Shown in pieces: positions 1 through 7,013 of a DNA stretch of 10,120 bases; within the stretch, counting starts at the first letter, position 1, and each line of letters opens with the position of its first letter. This DNA is from Bacteroidetes bacterium UBA6063 (lineage in GTDB: Bacteria; Bacteroidota; Bacteroidia; NS11-12g; UBA9320), in contig DIYD01000107.1 of NCBI GenBank assembly GCA_002428905.1, positions 1 through 10,120 of the forward strand, written 5' to 3'. A program made the position numbers and the translations under genes. The notes beneath the pieces were generated by a model. The model was not told the DNA's origin. It saw only the letters and a list, made by a program, of their open reading frames with translations, and made no database searches.

Positions 1-214
1 AATACGATTTCAATACGGCATCCAAAGCCGATTCAATTCTATTGCGGTTGGCGTTCACCTTTTTCAACGCGTATTCAACCACATCGTCATCGGCCAGGAA
101 TATCCCTTTTAACAAATGCCCTGTTTCTATGGCCTGATTCTCCTCATTTAACGTAATCTCCTGTGCCTTTTGAATGGCTTCCTGAGATTTGATTGTATAA
201 TTATTTAGGTTCAT
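1..214 (-). CDS. clpB: ATP-dependent chaperone ClpB, N-terminal fragment (cut by window edge)
   Basis: This minus-strand frame starts with ATG at 212-214 and stays open to the left edge, giving about 71 residues. The protein begins MNLNNYTIKSQEAIQKAQ and continues with an IETGHLLKGI segment near residues 39-48. This is the Clp N-domain pattern of Bacteroidota ClpB (start, first helix, then the ETGHLL repeat segment). ClpB is a cytosolic hexameric AAA+ disaggregase that works with DnaK/DnaJ/GrpE to rescue aggregated proteins after heat stress. Both ATPase modules would lie outside the window, so the full-length function is inferred from the N domain alone. ClpA or ClpC share a similar N-domain fold, but the start and the spacing fit ClpB best. 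No CIRCE element and no clear TAnnTTTG box is visible upstream. GACA/GTCA motifs lie in the upstream gap and are listed separately. Confidence 0.9.
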   Translation of the reverse strand, partial: MNLNNYTIKSQEAIQKAQEITLNEENQAIETGHLLKGIFLADDDVVEYALKKVNANRNRIESALDAVLKSY

Positions 215-270
215 GATGTTCTTGTTATTTTCCAGCTGATCGAATCAAAAAGTGTGACGAAGTTGTTTTA

Positions 271-367
271 CTGACAGAATTGCTGATTTACGTCAATGAG
301 CGCGTGAGTATGCTGACAAGAATTCATTTTAACTAATTGATTTAAAAGAGATTAACGACATAATGTC
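271..367. promoter_or_regulatory. Three GACA half-sites at 42-base spacing, the last within a palindrome
   Basis: In the divergent gap between clpB and the aminotransferase gene, GACA starts at 273, 315 and 357, exactly 42 bases apart, which is about four helical turns. The first two are extended alike (CTGACA followed by GAATT after zero or one base). The third is the left half of a perfect odd palindrome, GACAT-A-ATGTC, at 357-367. Further TGAC or GTCA words occur at 255-258 and 292-295. The same-face spacing suggests a binding site array for a regulator of clpB or of the divergent operon. That is inference, since four-base words recur by chance and I do not recognise a named operator. Confidence 0.3.
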
Positions 368-464
368 ATTTTATGTTATGCATTCATCGGCAGGCCTAAT
401 TCTATTGCATACATTTCCTGTATAAAATGCTACCCGACGTTCATGTTTTGTTTATGAAACTACT

Positions 465-472
465 TAATTTCG
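465..472 (+). promoter_or_regulatory. Possible -7 box for the aminotransferase operon
   Basis: TAATTTCG matches the Bacteroidota TAnnTTTG -7 box at all but one fixed position. It lies only 7 bases before the ATG at 480, so transcription would begin almost at the start codon and give a leaderless or nearly leaderless message. The nearest upstream TTG (448-450) has a spacer of 14, shorter than the usual 17-23. An alternative weak box is TACATTTC at 410-417, which would give a leader of about 60 bases. Confidence 0.3.
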
Positions 473-479
473 CCGATAT

Positions 480-1670
480 ATGGAAGTTTCCAAGCGATTG
501 CAAGCCGTAAGTGAATCACAAACTCTGGTCATGACCAAAAAGGCCAGAGAATTAGCTGCTACAGGAGCTAAAGTGATCAATTTGAGTATTGGAGAACCTG
601 ACTTTGATACGCCTGAATTTATCCGAACCGCAGCGAAAGTAGCTATTGATGATGGTTGGACGCATTACACACCTGTTCCGGGTTATCCTGATTTAAGACA
701 GGCCATTTCGGATAAGTTCAAGTCTCAAAACGGATTGAACTACGCAACCAATCAAATTGTGGTAAGCGGCGGAGCGAAACACTCCATTACCAATGTTATT
801 TTCTCGCTGATCAATGAGGGAGACGAGGTGATCATTCCGGCACCGTATTGGGTGAGCTATCCAGAAATGGTTAAACTGGCCGGCGGTGTACCTGTGATAC
901 TTAAATCCGATATTACTTCCGACTACCACTTTTCCATCAACGATTTGAAATCAGCTTTATCGCCAAAAACTAAGCTCTTCTTGTTTAGCTCTCCGTGCAA
1001 CCCGAGTGGAACCGTGTTTAGTAAAGAATTCCTTACGGAGATTGCCAATGTGATCGCAGGTCATGACGATATGATGGTCATTTCGGATGAGATTTATGAA
1101 CACATCCAATACGGGGATTCGCATACAAGTATTGGTAGTCTGGGTATAATTGATGAACGTGTAATCACGGTGAACGGACTCAGCAAAGGTTTTGCTATGA
1201 CGGGCTGGCGGATTGGTTATTTAGGTGCTCCGGCCTGGGTAGCGAAGGCGGTAGAAAAGCTGCAGGGCCAATTTACATCGGGTACAAACTCAGTGGCGCA
1301 GCGAGCTGCTATAAGTGCATTGACGGGCAGCCTGGATGATACCAAACATATGTGCCAAATATTTGAAAAACGCCGCAAGATTATCTACGATGGCTTGGCT
1401 GCAATAGACGGTATTAACCCGAATTTCCCTAAAGGAGCCTTTTATGTATTCCCGGATGTGAGTGCCTTCTTTGGTAAATCGCATGACAATACGGTAATCA
1501 AGGATGCAAGTGATTTATGTTTGTATCTGTTGCAGGATGCACATGTATCGATGGTAACCGGTGGTGCATTTGGAAACCCCGAATGTATTCGAATTTCTTA
1601 TGCCGCATCCGAGACCGATCTAAACGAAGCTCTGAGCAGAATCAAAAACTCACTCGAAAAACTGGCCTAG
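480..1670 (+). CDS. aspC: Class I PLP-dependent aminotransferase, aspartate aminotransferase type
   Basis: 396 residues, the normal length for the prokaryotic Ib subgroup of aspartate aminotransferases. It transfers the amino group between aspartate (or a related amino acid) and 2-oxoglutarate in the cytosol, using pyridoxal phosphate. Seen: the N-terminal INLSIGEPDFDTP segment (residues 33-45), APYWVSYP (121-128) with the ring-stacking aromatic, SSPCNPSGT (170-178) with Asn174, SDEIYE (202-207) with Asp203 and Tyr206, and the cofactor lysine Lys236 in GLSKGFAMTGWRIGY, with Arg244. Arg371 in IRISYA is the expected substrate carboxylate arginine. All core residues are present, so the enzyme should be active. 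Exact substrate preference (aspartate, prephenate or aromatic) cannot be read from sequence. The ATG at 480 gives a standard N terminus and no Shine-Dalgarno sequence precedes it. Its TAG overlaps the GTG of the next gene by one base, so the two are probably co-translated. Confidence 0.93.
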   Translation: MEVSKRLQAVSESQTLVMTKKARELAATGAKVINLSIGEPDFDTPEFIRTAAKVAIDDGWTHYTPVPGYPDLRQAISDKFKSQNGLNYATNQIVVSGGAKHSITNVIFSLINEGDEVIIPAPYWVSYPEMVKLAGGVPVILKSDITSDYHFSINDLKSALSPKTKLFLFSSPCNPSGTVFSKEFLTEIANVIAGHDDMMVISDEIYEHIQYGDSHTSIGSLGIIDERVITVNGLSKGFAMTGWRIGYLGAPAWVAKAVEKLQGQFTSGTNSVAQRAAISALTGSLDDTKHMCQIFEKRRKIIYDGLAAIDGINPNFPKGAFYVFPDVSAFFGKSHDNTVIKDASDLCLYLLQDAHVSMVTGGAFGNPECIRISYAASETDLNEALSRIKNSLEKLA

Positions 1671-2668
1671 TGCAATACGATATCGATACGTTATTCAATG
1701 ACTTTAACCAACAACGTGTATTGGTTATTGGCGACATTATGTTGGACGAATACATCGAAGGCGATGTAACCCGGATAAGTCCGGAAGCACCCGTTCCTGT
1801 GGTTTCGGTAACCAACAGAAAGAAACGACTTGGAGGTGCTGCCAACGTTGCCTTCAACCTTAAACAACTTGGTGCGGATGCTATTCTATGCTCGATTCGA
1901 GGAAACGACAGTCAGGGCGAATGGATGCATAACTATCTCGAGTCCATAGGCCTATCCAATCAGGGCATTTTGATTGATATGAATCGGCCTACCACACGTA
2001 AAACACGAATCATAGGCAACAATCATCAGGTATTGCGGGTTGACCAGGAAGACATTACAGAGATTAACCCAGTGCTGGAAAAGCAATTGCTTGATTTCAT
2101 CAAGTCGGTGATCAACGATGTTGATGTAGTTATCTTTCAGGATTACAATAAGGGGTTGTTAACCCAAAAGCTGATTACACAGGCGATTAAGCTGGCAAAA
2201 CAAGCCGGAAAACCAAGTCTGGTCGATCCAAAACGCGACCATTTCCTGGATTTCAAAGGAGTTGATCTGTTCAAACCCAACCGAAAGGAGATCATTGATG
2301 GTTTGAAGTTAAACTCTGACCTCAAAAGCAAAGAAGAAATCGAGTCTGCGGTCCGAACCTTGTCAAGCAAGCTCGAAACGGATCAAATCTTACTCACACT
2401 TTCCGAAATGGGTGTGGCTATTTTCCATAACGACGACATTGAGTACATTGACGCTCATCCGCGCAAAATATTGGATGTTAGTGGTGCCGGAGATTCGGTC
2501 ATCAGTGTTGCTTCGCTAGGCGTCGCTCTAGGGTTAGAATGGCCGTTTATAGCGGAAATCAGCAATCTCGCTGGTGGTTTAGTATGCGAAAAAGTCGGTG
2601 TAGTTCCAATCGATAAGGATCTACTGAAGGCCGAAGTAAAACGACTTCAGGTTCAGGGTAGCAGATAA
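1670..2668 (+). CDS. HldE/RfaE-type sugar kinase (D-glycero-beta-D-manno-heptose-7-phosphate kinase family)
   Basis: 332 residues from GTG at 1670. The frame stays open further upstream to an ATG at 1517, but that stretch lies inside the aminotransferase gene and resembles no kinase N terminus. The GTG places the family opening (LFNDFNQQRVLVIGDIMLDEY) at the right distance and makes a TAGTG overlap. The protein is a PfkB/ribokinase-fold kinase. Seen: VLVIGDIMLDEYIEGDVTRI (residues 17-36), SPEAPVPVV (37-45), LGGAANVAFNL (54-64), VDPKR (185-189), KPNRKE (202-207) and DVSGAGDSVISV (269-280) with catalytic base Asp275. RfaE enzymes phosphorylate heptose-7-phosphate at O1 on the route to ADP-heptose for surface glycans. 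No cytidylyltransferase-like domain (the second half of bifunctional HldE) is attached, so the next step must be encoded elsewhere. Another phosphorylated sugar as substrate is possible. Confidence 0.85.
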   Translation: MQYDIDTLFNDFNQQRVLVIGDIMLDEYIEGDVTRISPEAPVPVVSVTNRKKRLGGAANVAFNLKQLGADAILCSIRGNDSQGEWMHNYLESIGLSNQGILIDMNRPTTRKTRIIGNNHQVLRVDQEDITEINPVLEKQLLDFIKSVINDVDVVIFQDYNKGLLTQKLITQAIKLAKQAGKPSLVDPKRDHFLDFKGVDLFKPNRKEIIDGLKLNSDLKSKEEIESAVRTLSSKLETDQILLTLSEMGVAIFHNDDIEYIDAHPRKILDVSGAGDSVISVASLGVALGLEWPFIAEISNLAGGLVCEKVGVVPIDKDLLKAEVKRLQVQGSR

Positions 2669-2763
2669 GTCTGCCAATTGCCTTAAGATGCTCCATAGAA
2701 ATTCTGAACGAAGGGTTGAACAAATACCAGTATTTTCATTGATCTGAGGCGCAATTAAGTAAG

Positions 2764-2782
2764 AATCTGCGCTAGCGAGATT
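2764..2782. repeat. Quasi-palindrome upstream of the queA promoter
   Basis: The element reads AATCT, one unpaired G, the perfect 8-base palindrome CGCTAGCG, then AGATT, so nine bases on each side are complementary with one bulged base. No T-run follows on either strand (plus continues TCAAACAT), which argues against an intrinsic terminator. It ends about 36 bases before the queA -7 box, just upstream of the -33 region, a position that would suit a regulator site. A hairpin at the end of the preceding operon is the alternative. Confidence 0.35.
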
Positions 2783-2794
2783 TCAAACATCATA

Positions 2795-2826
2795 TTACGG
2801 TATTCTGCGATAAAATGATACCTTTG
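2795..2826 (+). promoter_or_regulatory. Bacteroidota-type promoter for queA
   Basis: TACCTTTG at 2819-2826 is a perfect TAnnTTTG -7 box, followed by GC as is common in this phylum. The -33 position is weak: TTA at 2795-2797 (consensus TTG) with a 21-base spacer. Transcription would start near 2831, leaving a leader of roughly 27 bases before the ATG at 2858. This supports queA being transcribed separately from the upstream kinase gene. Confidence 0.6.
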
Positions 2827-2857
2827 CAGGCTTTAATTTGACACTAGAGAAATCTTC

Positions 2858-3907
2858 ATGAAACTTTCAAAATTCAAATTCGAACTTCCTCAAAATTTAA
2901 TCGCTCAACGACCAGCCGGATACCGCGGCGATTCACGTTTAATGGTGGTAAACAAAAAAGACCAAACCATTGAGCACAAAGAATTTAAGGAATTGCTCGA
3001 CATTTTTGATGAAGGTGATGTAATGGTGTTGAATGATGCCAAGGTATTCCCTGCCCGCTTGTTCGGCAACAAGGAGAAAACCGGTGCTCGTATTGAAGTA
3101 TTCTTGTTACGAGAGCTAAACCCTGAGTTGCGTCTTTGGGATGTTCTTGTGGACCCTGCACGTAAAATTAGAGTAGGAAATAAGTTGTTCTTCGGTGATG
3201 ACGATTTGGTGGCTGAAGTAATTGACAATACCACTTCACGTGGGCGTACCATTCGATTCTTGTTCGACGGTAGTGCTGAAGATTTTAAAGCAGTGGTTGA
3301 CCGCATTGGAGAGACGCCACTACCAAAATACATTGAGCGAGAGATTGAAGCCGACGACAAGGAACGATACCAGACCATTTTTGCTGAGACCGAAGGTGCG
3401 ATTGCCCCACCGGCTGCTGGCCTGCATTTCACACGTGAGCTAATGATGCGTTTGGAAATTAAAGGCATCGACTTTGCTAAAATGAATCTGAATATAGGAT
3501 TGGGATCTTCTCGTCCGGTAGAGGTTGAAGACCTTACCAAGCATAAAATGGATTCGGAGAAATTTACCATCAGCCAGGAAGTTGCTGATCTGGTAAACAA
3601 TGCGAAAGACAATAAAAAGAAAGTGTGTGCGGTAGGATCAAGCGTGATGCGAGGCTTAGAGTCTTCCGTTTCTGCGTTTGGCAACCTAAATCCTGCAGAT
3701 GGATGGACAGACAAGTTCTTATTCCCTCCTTACAATTTCAAGATTGCGAACAGTTATCTAACCGGATTCCACCAGCCAGAGTCTACCTTAATGATGTTGA
3801 CCAGTGCTTTCCTTGACAGCGTGGAATTCACGAATGAGATTTACAACGAAGCCATCAAGAACGAATACAGCTTCTTGTGCTACGGTGACGCGTTGCTTAT
3901 TATCTAG
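2858..3907 (+). CDS. queA: S-adenosylmethionine:tRNA ribosyltransferase-isomerase
   Basis: 349 residues, normal for QueA. The enzyme transfers and rearranges the ribosyl group of S-adenosylmethionine onto preQ1 at the wobble position 34 of GUN-anticodon tRNAs, forming epoxyqueuosine. It acts in the cytosol. Seen: an N-terminal DFELP-like opening (KFKFELPQNLIAQRPA, residues 5-20), VMVLNDAKVFPARLFG (55-70), ERYQTIFA (169-176), the family signature GAIAPPAAGLHFT (180-192), GLGSSRPVEVEDLTKHKMDSE (214-234), AVGSSVMRGLES (258-269), FHQPESTLMMLTSAF (304-318) and C-terminal YGDALLI. At two positions where many QueA proteins have GTF and GTT this one has GSS, a conservative change that I take as lineage variation. 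The ATG is fixed by homology and by the promoter just upstream. A 269-codon open frame on the opposite strand is a coding shadow. Confidence 0.95.
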   Translation: MKLSKFKFELPQNLIAQRPAGYRGDSRLMVVNKKDQTIEHKEFKELLDIFDEGDVMVLNDAKVFPARLFGNKEKTGARIEVFLLRELNPELRLWDVLVDPARKIRVGNKLFFGDDDLVAEVIDNTTSRGRTIRFLFDGSAEDFKAVVDRIGETPLPKYIEREIEADDKERYQTIFAETEGAIAPPAAGLHFTRELMMRLEIKGIDFAKMNLNIGLGSSRPVEVEDLTKHKMDSEKFTISQEVADLVNNAKDNKKKVCAVGSSVMRGLESSVSAFGNLNPADGWTDKFLFPPYNFKIANSYLTGFHQPESTLMMLTSAFLDSVEFTNEIYNEAIKNEYSFLCYGDALLII

Positions 3908-3929
3908 AAAACGTTTAGATACTTAGATT

Positions 3930-3953
3930 CCAAGACGGTGTATCAACCGTTGG
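3930..3953 (+). terminator. Possible queA transcription terminator hairpin
   Basis: CCAA and CGGT (separated by a GA bulge) pair with ACCG and TTGG around a GTATCA loop, giving 8 base pairs with one 2-base bulge. It lies about 25 bases after the queA stop. Only a short ATTT follows instead of a T-run, so intrinsic termination is uncertain. Confidence 0.3.
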
Positions 3954-3962
3954 ATTTACATG

Positions 3963-3990
3963 GTGTTTTCGCCTGAACAGGCGTGCACAC
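3963..3990. terminator. Hairpin between the convergent genes queA and trkH
   Basis: CGCCTG and CAGGCG flank two bases at 3970-3983. In practice this is a 5-base stem closed by a GAAC loop. GTGT (3963-3966) and ACAC (3987-3990) can extend it across a 3-by-3 internal loop. It sits midway between the two converging stop codons, where a bidirectional terminator is expected. Neither strand has a T-run after the stem, so the assignment rests on position and pairing only. Confidence 0.35.
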
Positions 3991-4018
3991 TATAAATGCT
4001 ATGCACAATTCGGGTATG

Positions 4019-5470
4019 TCAGGACTTACGCCAGAATGTTGGAAGTAACAACAACAGCATTGTAAATAGTTCCAATCTGCCTAGAAGCATCAAAAAGCCC
4101 AAAAACAGTTTGGCCGATTCGGGGAAGCCTGCAAAATTATGTGCTGGTCCTACTCCACCTATACCAGGACCAATGTTGCCGAGCGAAGAAATTGTCGCTC
4201 CCGCAGCGGTTAGTAAGTCATACCCATAGAACGTCATAACAATGGTTCCAATAATGAATATGGTCAGGTAAATAAAGAAGAAAGCAAGGATGTTGTAGAT
4301 GATTCGCTGCTCCACTGCCCTACCATTGTATCGTACGGGTATGATGGCAGAAGGGTGTAATAAACGCTTTAACTCGGCCATGCCGTTCTTTGCGATCAAT
4401 ACGTGCCGCACAATTTTTATCCCTCCAGAAGTCGAACCGGCCGATGCTCCGAAGAACATGAGCAGGAAAAACGCAAGGGTTAAAAAGTACCCCCACTCTG
4501 TGTAATCCGCTGTTGCAAATCCGGTGGTCGTTACTACACTAATAATCATGAACAAGGCCTCTCGGAAGTTTTGTTCAATATGAGAAGCATCGAAATAGGA
4601 CAATGATCCCGTAACCACAATGGTTGTCAAAAGCACCAGTCCGAGGTAGAACCTAAACTCTTCATTCTTTAATATGTCTTTAAATTTCAGTTTAATGATG
4701 AAGTAGAACAGGGTAAAATTCATCCCGCCGAAGAACATAAAGATGCTAATGATGTATTGAATCGTAGGAGAAGTATAGTGTGCAATACTCGCATTTTTGG
4801 TCGAGAAACCACCTGTAGACACCGTTGTAAACGAATGATTTACAGCATCATACCATGTCATACCAGCCCATTTCAAAGCGAGTATTTCAATAAGTGTGAT
4901 TGACGCATATATATACCACAAGCGTTTCGCCGTTTCCGTAATACGCGGATGGAGTTTACTGGTAGAAGGCCCAGGAGATTCGGCCATAAACAGCTGCATT
5001 CCACCCACACCAAGGATGGGTAAAATCGCCACCGTTAATACGATGATTCCCATACCTCCTATCCATTGAGTTAGACTTCGCCACAGTAAGATCCCCTTAT
5101 GTGTCCCCTCAATATCGTCCAGTACGGTACTACCTGTGGTTGTATATCCTGATATGGTTTCGAACAGTGCTGAGCTAAATACCGGAATAGCATCACTCAA
5201 AATATACGGCAGGCTGCCGCCTAACGACAGCGCTAACCATCCGAGGGTCACAATAAGATAACCGTCTTTTTGTTTGATTTTTTTCTCGTGTTCCCGTGTA
5301 AAATACCACAAGATAAATCCAAGATTCAGATTAATTGCAGAAGAGACCAGGATTGCGAAGGTGTCGCCCTCCGAATAGAATATACTCGTAGGTAAACACA
5401 ACAATATCAATAAGCCGTTCAGCATGAACAATAAGCCTATTACATTGGCTATAAGTTTGTTGTTAAACAT
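4019..5470 (-). CDS. trkH: Trk-type potassium uptake channel subunit TrkH
   Basis: 483 residues, typical for TrkH. It is an inner-membrane protein built of four M1-pore-M2 repeats that conducts K+ into the cell under control of TrkA. Seen: alternating strongly hydrophobic segments along the whole length and the four pore-loop motifs in order: SGYTTTGST (residues 107-115), TTVSTGGFST (215-224), SVVTTTGFAT (311-320) and SSLGNIGPG (428-436). The glycines that line the filter are present in each. The SAGSTSGGIKI segment (343-353) is the conserved loop after the third pore that helps gate the channel. It starts with ATG at 5468-5470, sharing one base with the trkA stop (TAATG), which implies one mRNA and translational coupling. 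KtrB relatives are usually shorter and paired with a single-domain KtrA, whereas the partner here is a double-domain TrkA, so TrkH is preferred. Confidence 0.94.
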   Translation of the reverse strand: MFNNKLIANVIGLLFMLNGLLILLCLPTSIFYSEGDTFAILVSSAINLNLGFILWYFTREHEKKIKQKDGYLIVTLGWLALSLGGSLPYILSDAIPVFSSALFETISGYTTTGSTVLDDIEGTHKGILLWRSLTQWIGGMGIIVLTVAILPILGVGGMQLFMAESPGPSTSKLHPRITETAKRLWYIYASITLIEILALKWAGMTWYDAVNHSFTTVSTGGFSTKNASIAHYTSPTIQYIISIFMFFGGMNFTLFYFIIKLKFKDILKNEEFRFYLGLVLLTTIVVTGSLSYFDASHIEQNFREALFMIISVVTTTGFATADYTEWGYFLTLAFFLLMFFGASAGSTSGGIKIVRHVLIAKNGMAELKRLLHPSAIIPVRYNGRAVEQRIIYNILAFFFIYLTIFIIGTIVMTFYGYDLLTAAGATISSLGNIGPGIGGVGPAHNFAGFPESAKLFLGFLMLLGRLELFTMLLLLLPTFWRKS

Positions 5471-6807
5471 TAAAAGAACTTCTCCACTTCTTTAATCACC
5501 GAGTTTTCGGCAAGAACTACCACCTGATCACCCGGCTCAATCTTATCTTCTCCACGAACGATTTTTGCTTTACCTCTTCGAATGATTCCACCAATAATGG
5601 CATTGTGGGGAAATTTCAATTCGGCGATGTCCTTTTTCGTGATTTTGGACTTCTCGGTCGCATTAAACTCAAGTACTTCAGCGTCTACCCCATGTAATGC
5701 GGCGATGCTAATCACATCGCCTTGTCGAACGTATCGGAAAATATTATTCGCAGCAATGAGTTTCTTATTAATCAATGTGTCGATGCCAATGGTCTGTGAG
5801 AGATTGATATAATCCATGTTCTCTACCAGCGCTATGGTCTTTTTTACGCCGTGTGCCTTGGCCATCAAACACGACATAATGTTCGTCTCGGAGTTACCGG
5901 TAACGGCAATATACGCGTCCATCTCTTCGATGTTCTCCTGTTCCAAAACACTAACATCATGGCCATCGCTATTGATCACTAGTACATCTGAAAACTCATC
6001 GGCAATGCGCATGCACCGTTCAGGGTCTTGCTCAATGAGCTTGACCTTTCGTTTCTTTTTGATCTTATTTATGGCATTCAGTCCTACTTTCCCTCCGCCG
6101 AGCAACATCACATTCTTGATTCGGTGTTCCTCCTTGCCGGTTAGCTTAATGATGGATTCCAGGCCTTGAGGCAACGACAGGAAATAAATGTGATCACCAA
6201 GCAAAAAGCGCGTATTGCCGCGTGGCACAATGGTTTCTCCGTCGCGCTGTATTCCTATTGGGATAAAGGTAAAATCTGGATTCAACGCTTCTGTTTCGTT
6301 AATTGTACGATTGACAACCGGACCATTTGTGGTTAGATGTATTCCAACCAGAATGAGTTTACCGTTTTCGAAATCAAAGGCATCTGTAAATGCGGAGCGC
6401 TTAATCAATCGCCAAATCTCTTTCGCAGCAAGTTCTTCCGGAGAAATCATTACGTCTATACCGAGTTGATTGAAATCGATCCGGCATCGGGCATCCAGGA
6501 ATTCGGTATTGGTAACCCGTGCAATGGTCTTCTTCGCACCCAGTTGCTTGCCAATGGTAGCAACCATGAAATTGATCTTCTCTGAAGACGTTACAGCGAT
6601 GAGCAGGTCGGCACTGGAAACCTCGGCCTGTTCCAGAATTTTGATGGAACAGGCATCTCCGCGAATGGCAATAACGTCCAACTCTTCCTTAGTACGATTT
6701 AAGACCCGCGCGCTATCATCGATCACCACGATATCATGTGATTCACTTGATAAGAGCTTTGCTAAATAGTATCCAACTTCCCCTGCACCTGCAATTACAA
6801 TTCTCAT
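5470..6807 (-). CDS. trkA: Trk potassium uptake regulatory subunit TrkA
   Basis: 445 residues in two tandem RCK halves, as expected for TrkA. It is a cytosolic peripheral protein that binds NAD(H) or nucleotides and gates the TrkH channel. Seen: first Rossmann motif GAGEVG (residues 7-12) with the strand-2 acidic residue Asp30, then a TrkA_C-like region around residues 145-222, then a second Rossmann motif GGGKVG (237-242) with acidic Glu259, and a second TrkA_C-like region to the end (about 365-440). The VTNTEFLDARCRIDFNQLGIDVMISPE segment (98-124) is typical of this family. ATG at 6805-6807 leaves only four residues before the first strand's glycine-rich core, the usual arrangement. It is first in the trkA-trkH operon and overlaps trkH by one base. 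Confidence 0.95.
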   Translation of the reverse strand: MRIVIAGAGEVGYYLAKLLSSESHDIVVIDDSARVLNRTKEELDVIAIRGDACSIKILEQAEVSSADLLIAVTSSEKINFMVATIGKQLGAKKTIARVTNTEFLDARCRIDFNQLGIDVMISPEELAAKEIWRLIKRSAFTDAFDFENGKLILVGIHLTTNGPVVNRTINETEALNPDFTFIPIGIQRDGETIVPRGNTRFLLGDHIYFLSLPQGLESIIKLTGKEEHRIKNVMLLGGGKVGLNAINKIKKKRKVKLIEQDPERCMRIADEFSDVLVINSDGHDVSVLEQENIEEMDAYIAVTGNSETNIMSCLMAKAHGVKKTIALVENMDYINLSQTIGIDTLINKKLIAANNIFRYVRQGDVISIAALHGVDAEVLEFNATEKSKITKKDIAELKFPHNAIIGGIIRRGKAKIVRGEDKIEPGDQVVVLAENSVIKEVEKFF

Positions 6808-6823
6808 GCGCTAAATGTTGTAA

Positions 6824-6831
6824 CAAAAGTA
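6824..6831 (-). promoter_or_regulatory. Candidate -7 box for the trkA-trkH operon
   Basis: On the minus strand 6831 to 6824 reads TACTTTTG, a perfect TAnnTTTG box. It lies 16 bases before the trkA ATG, implying a leader of only about 10 bases. No TTG occurs at the expected -33 distance (the equivalent position reads CGG), so recognition may depend on the -7 box or on an activator. Confidence 0.5.
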
Positions 6832-6964
6832 TAAAGTATTCGAAAAAACTCCGCTGTAATGCGGGCAAATAGAATAGACCTAAATAAGTGAAGTAAAAAC
6901 AAGACATAGATTTTAACACTTCGTCGGAGTAATGTTAGAAACTCGTAAATTAAAGTAACGATTG

Positions 6965-6997
6965 TTGGTCTTTTTGTATTGGAAATACTTACCTTTG
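6965..6997 (+). promoter_or_regulatory. Strong Bacteroidota promoter of the small basic/acidic gene
   Basis: TTG at 6965-6967 (-33) and TACCTTTG at 6990-6997 (-7), followed by C, are separated by 22 bases, close to the phylum consensus. Transcription would start near 7002, so the leader before the ATG at 7014 is about 12 bases and T/A rich with no clear Shine-Dalgarno sequence. A good -7 box with a short leader suggests substantial constitutive expression. Confidence 0.7.
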
Positions 6998-7013
6998 CAA
7001 AAATTTTTTTGAG

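Noticed and set aside
1517..1669. Upstream extension of the sugar kinase from ATG 1517
   Set aside because: It would overlap the aminotransferase by more than 150 bases and shows no kinase-like sequence. GTG at 1670 gives the normal N terminus.
2722..2735. AAATAC-CA-GTATTT inverted repeat after the sugar kinase gene
   Set aside because: It is short and AT-rich with no GC stem, about as expected by chance in this composition.
2905..3714. 269-codon open frame on the minus strand opposite queA
   Set aside because: It lies wholly inside queA, is rich in Ser/Arg/Pro as expected of an antisense reading, resembles no family, and queA is certain.
5582..6769. Several plus-strand open frames of 76 to 117 codons across trkA
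   Set aside because: They overlap one another and the well-supported trkA gene on the opposite strand, and have no family resemblance.
6843..6864. Small GC stem followed by six T on the minus strand, upstream of trkA
   Set aside because: The stem is only four base pairs (CCGC/GCGG), there is no minus-strand gene upstream to terminate, and it lies before the likely trkA transcription start.
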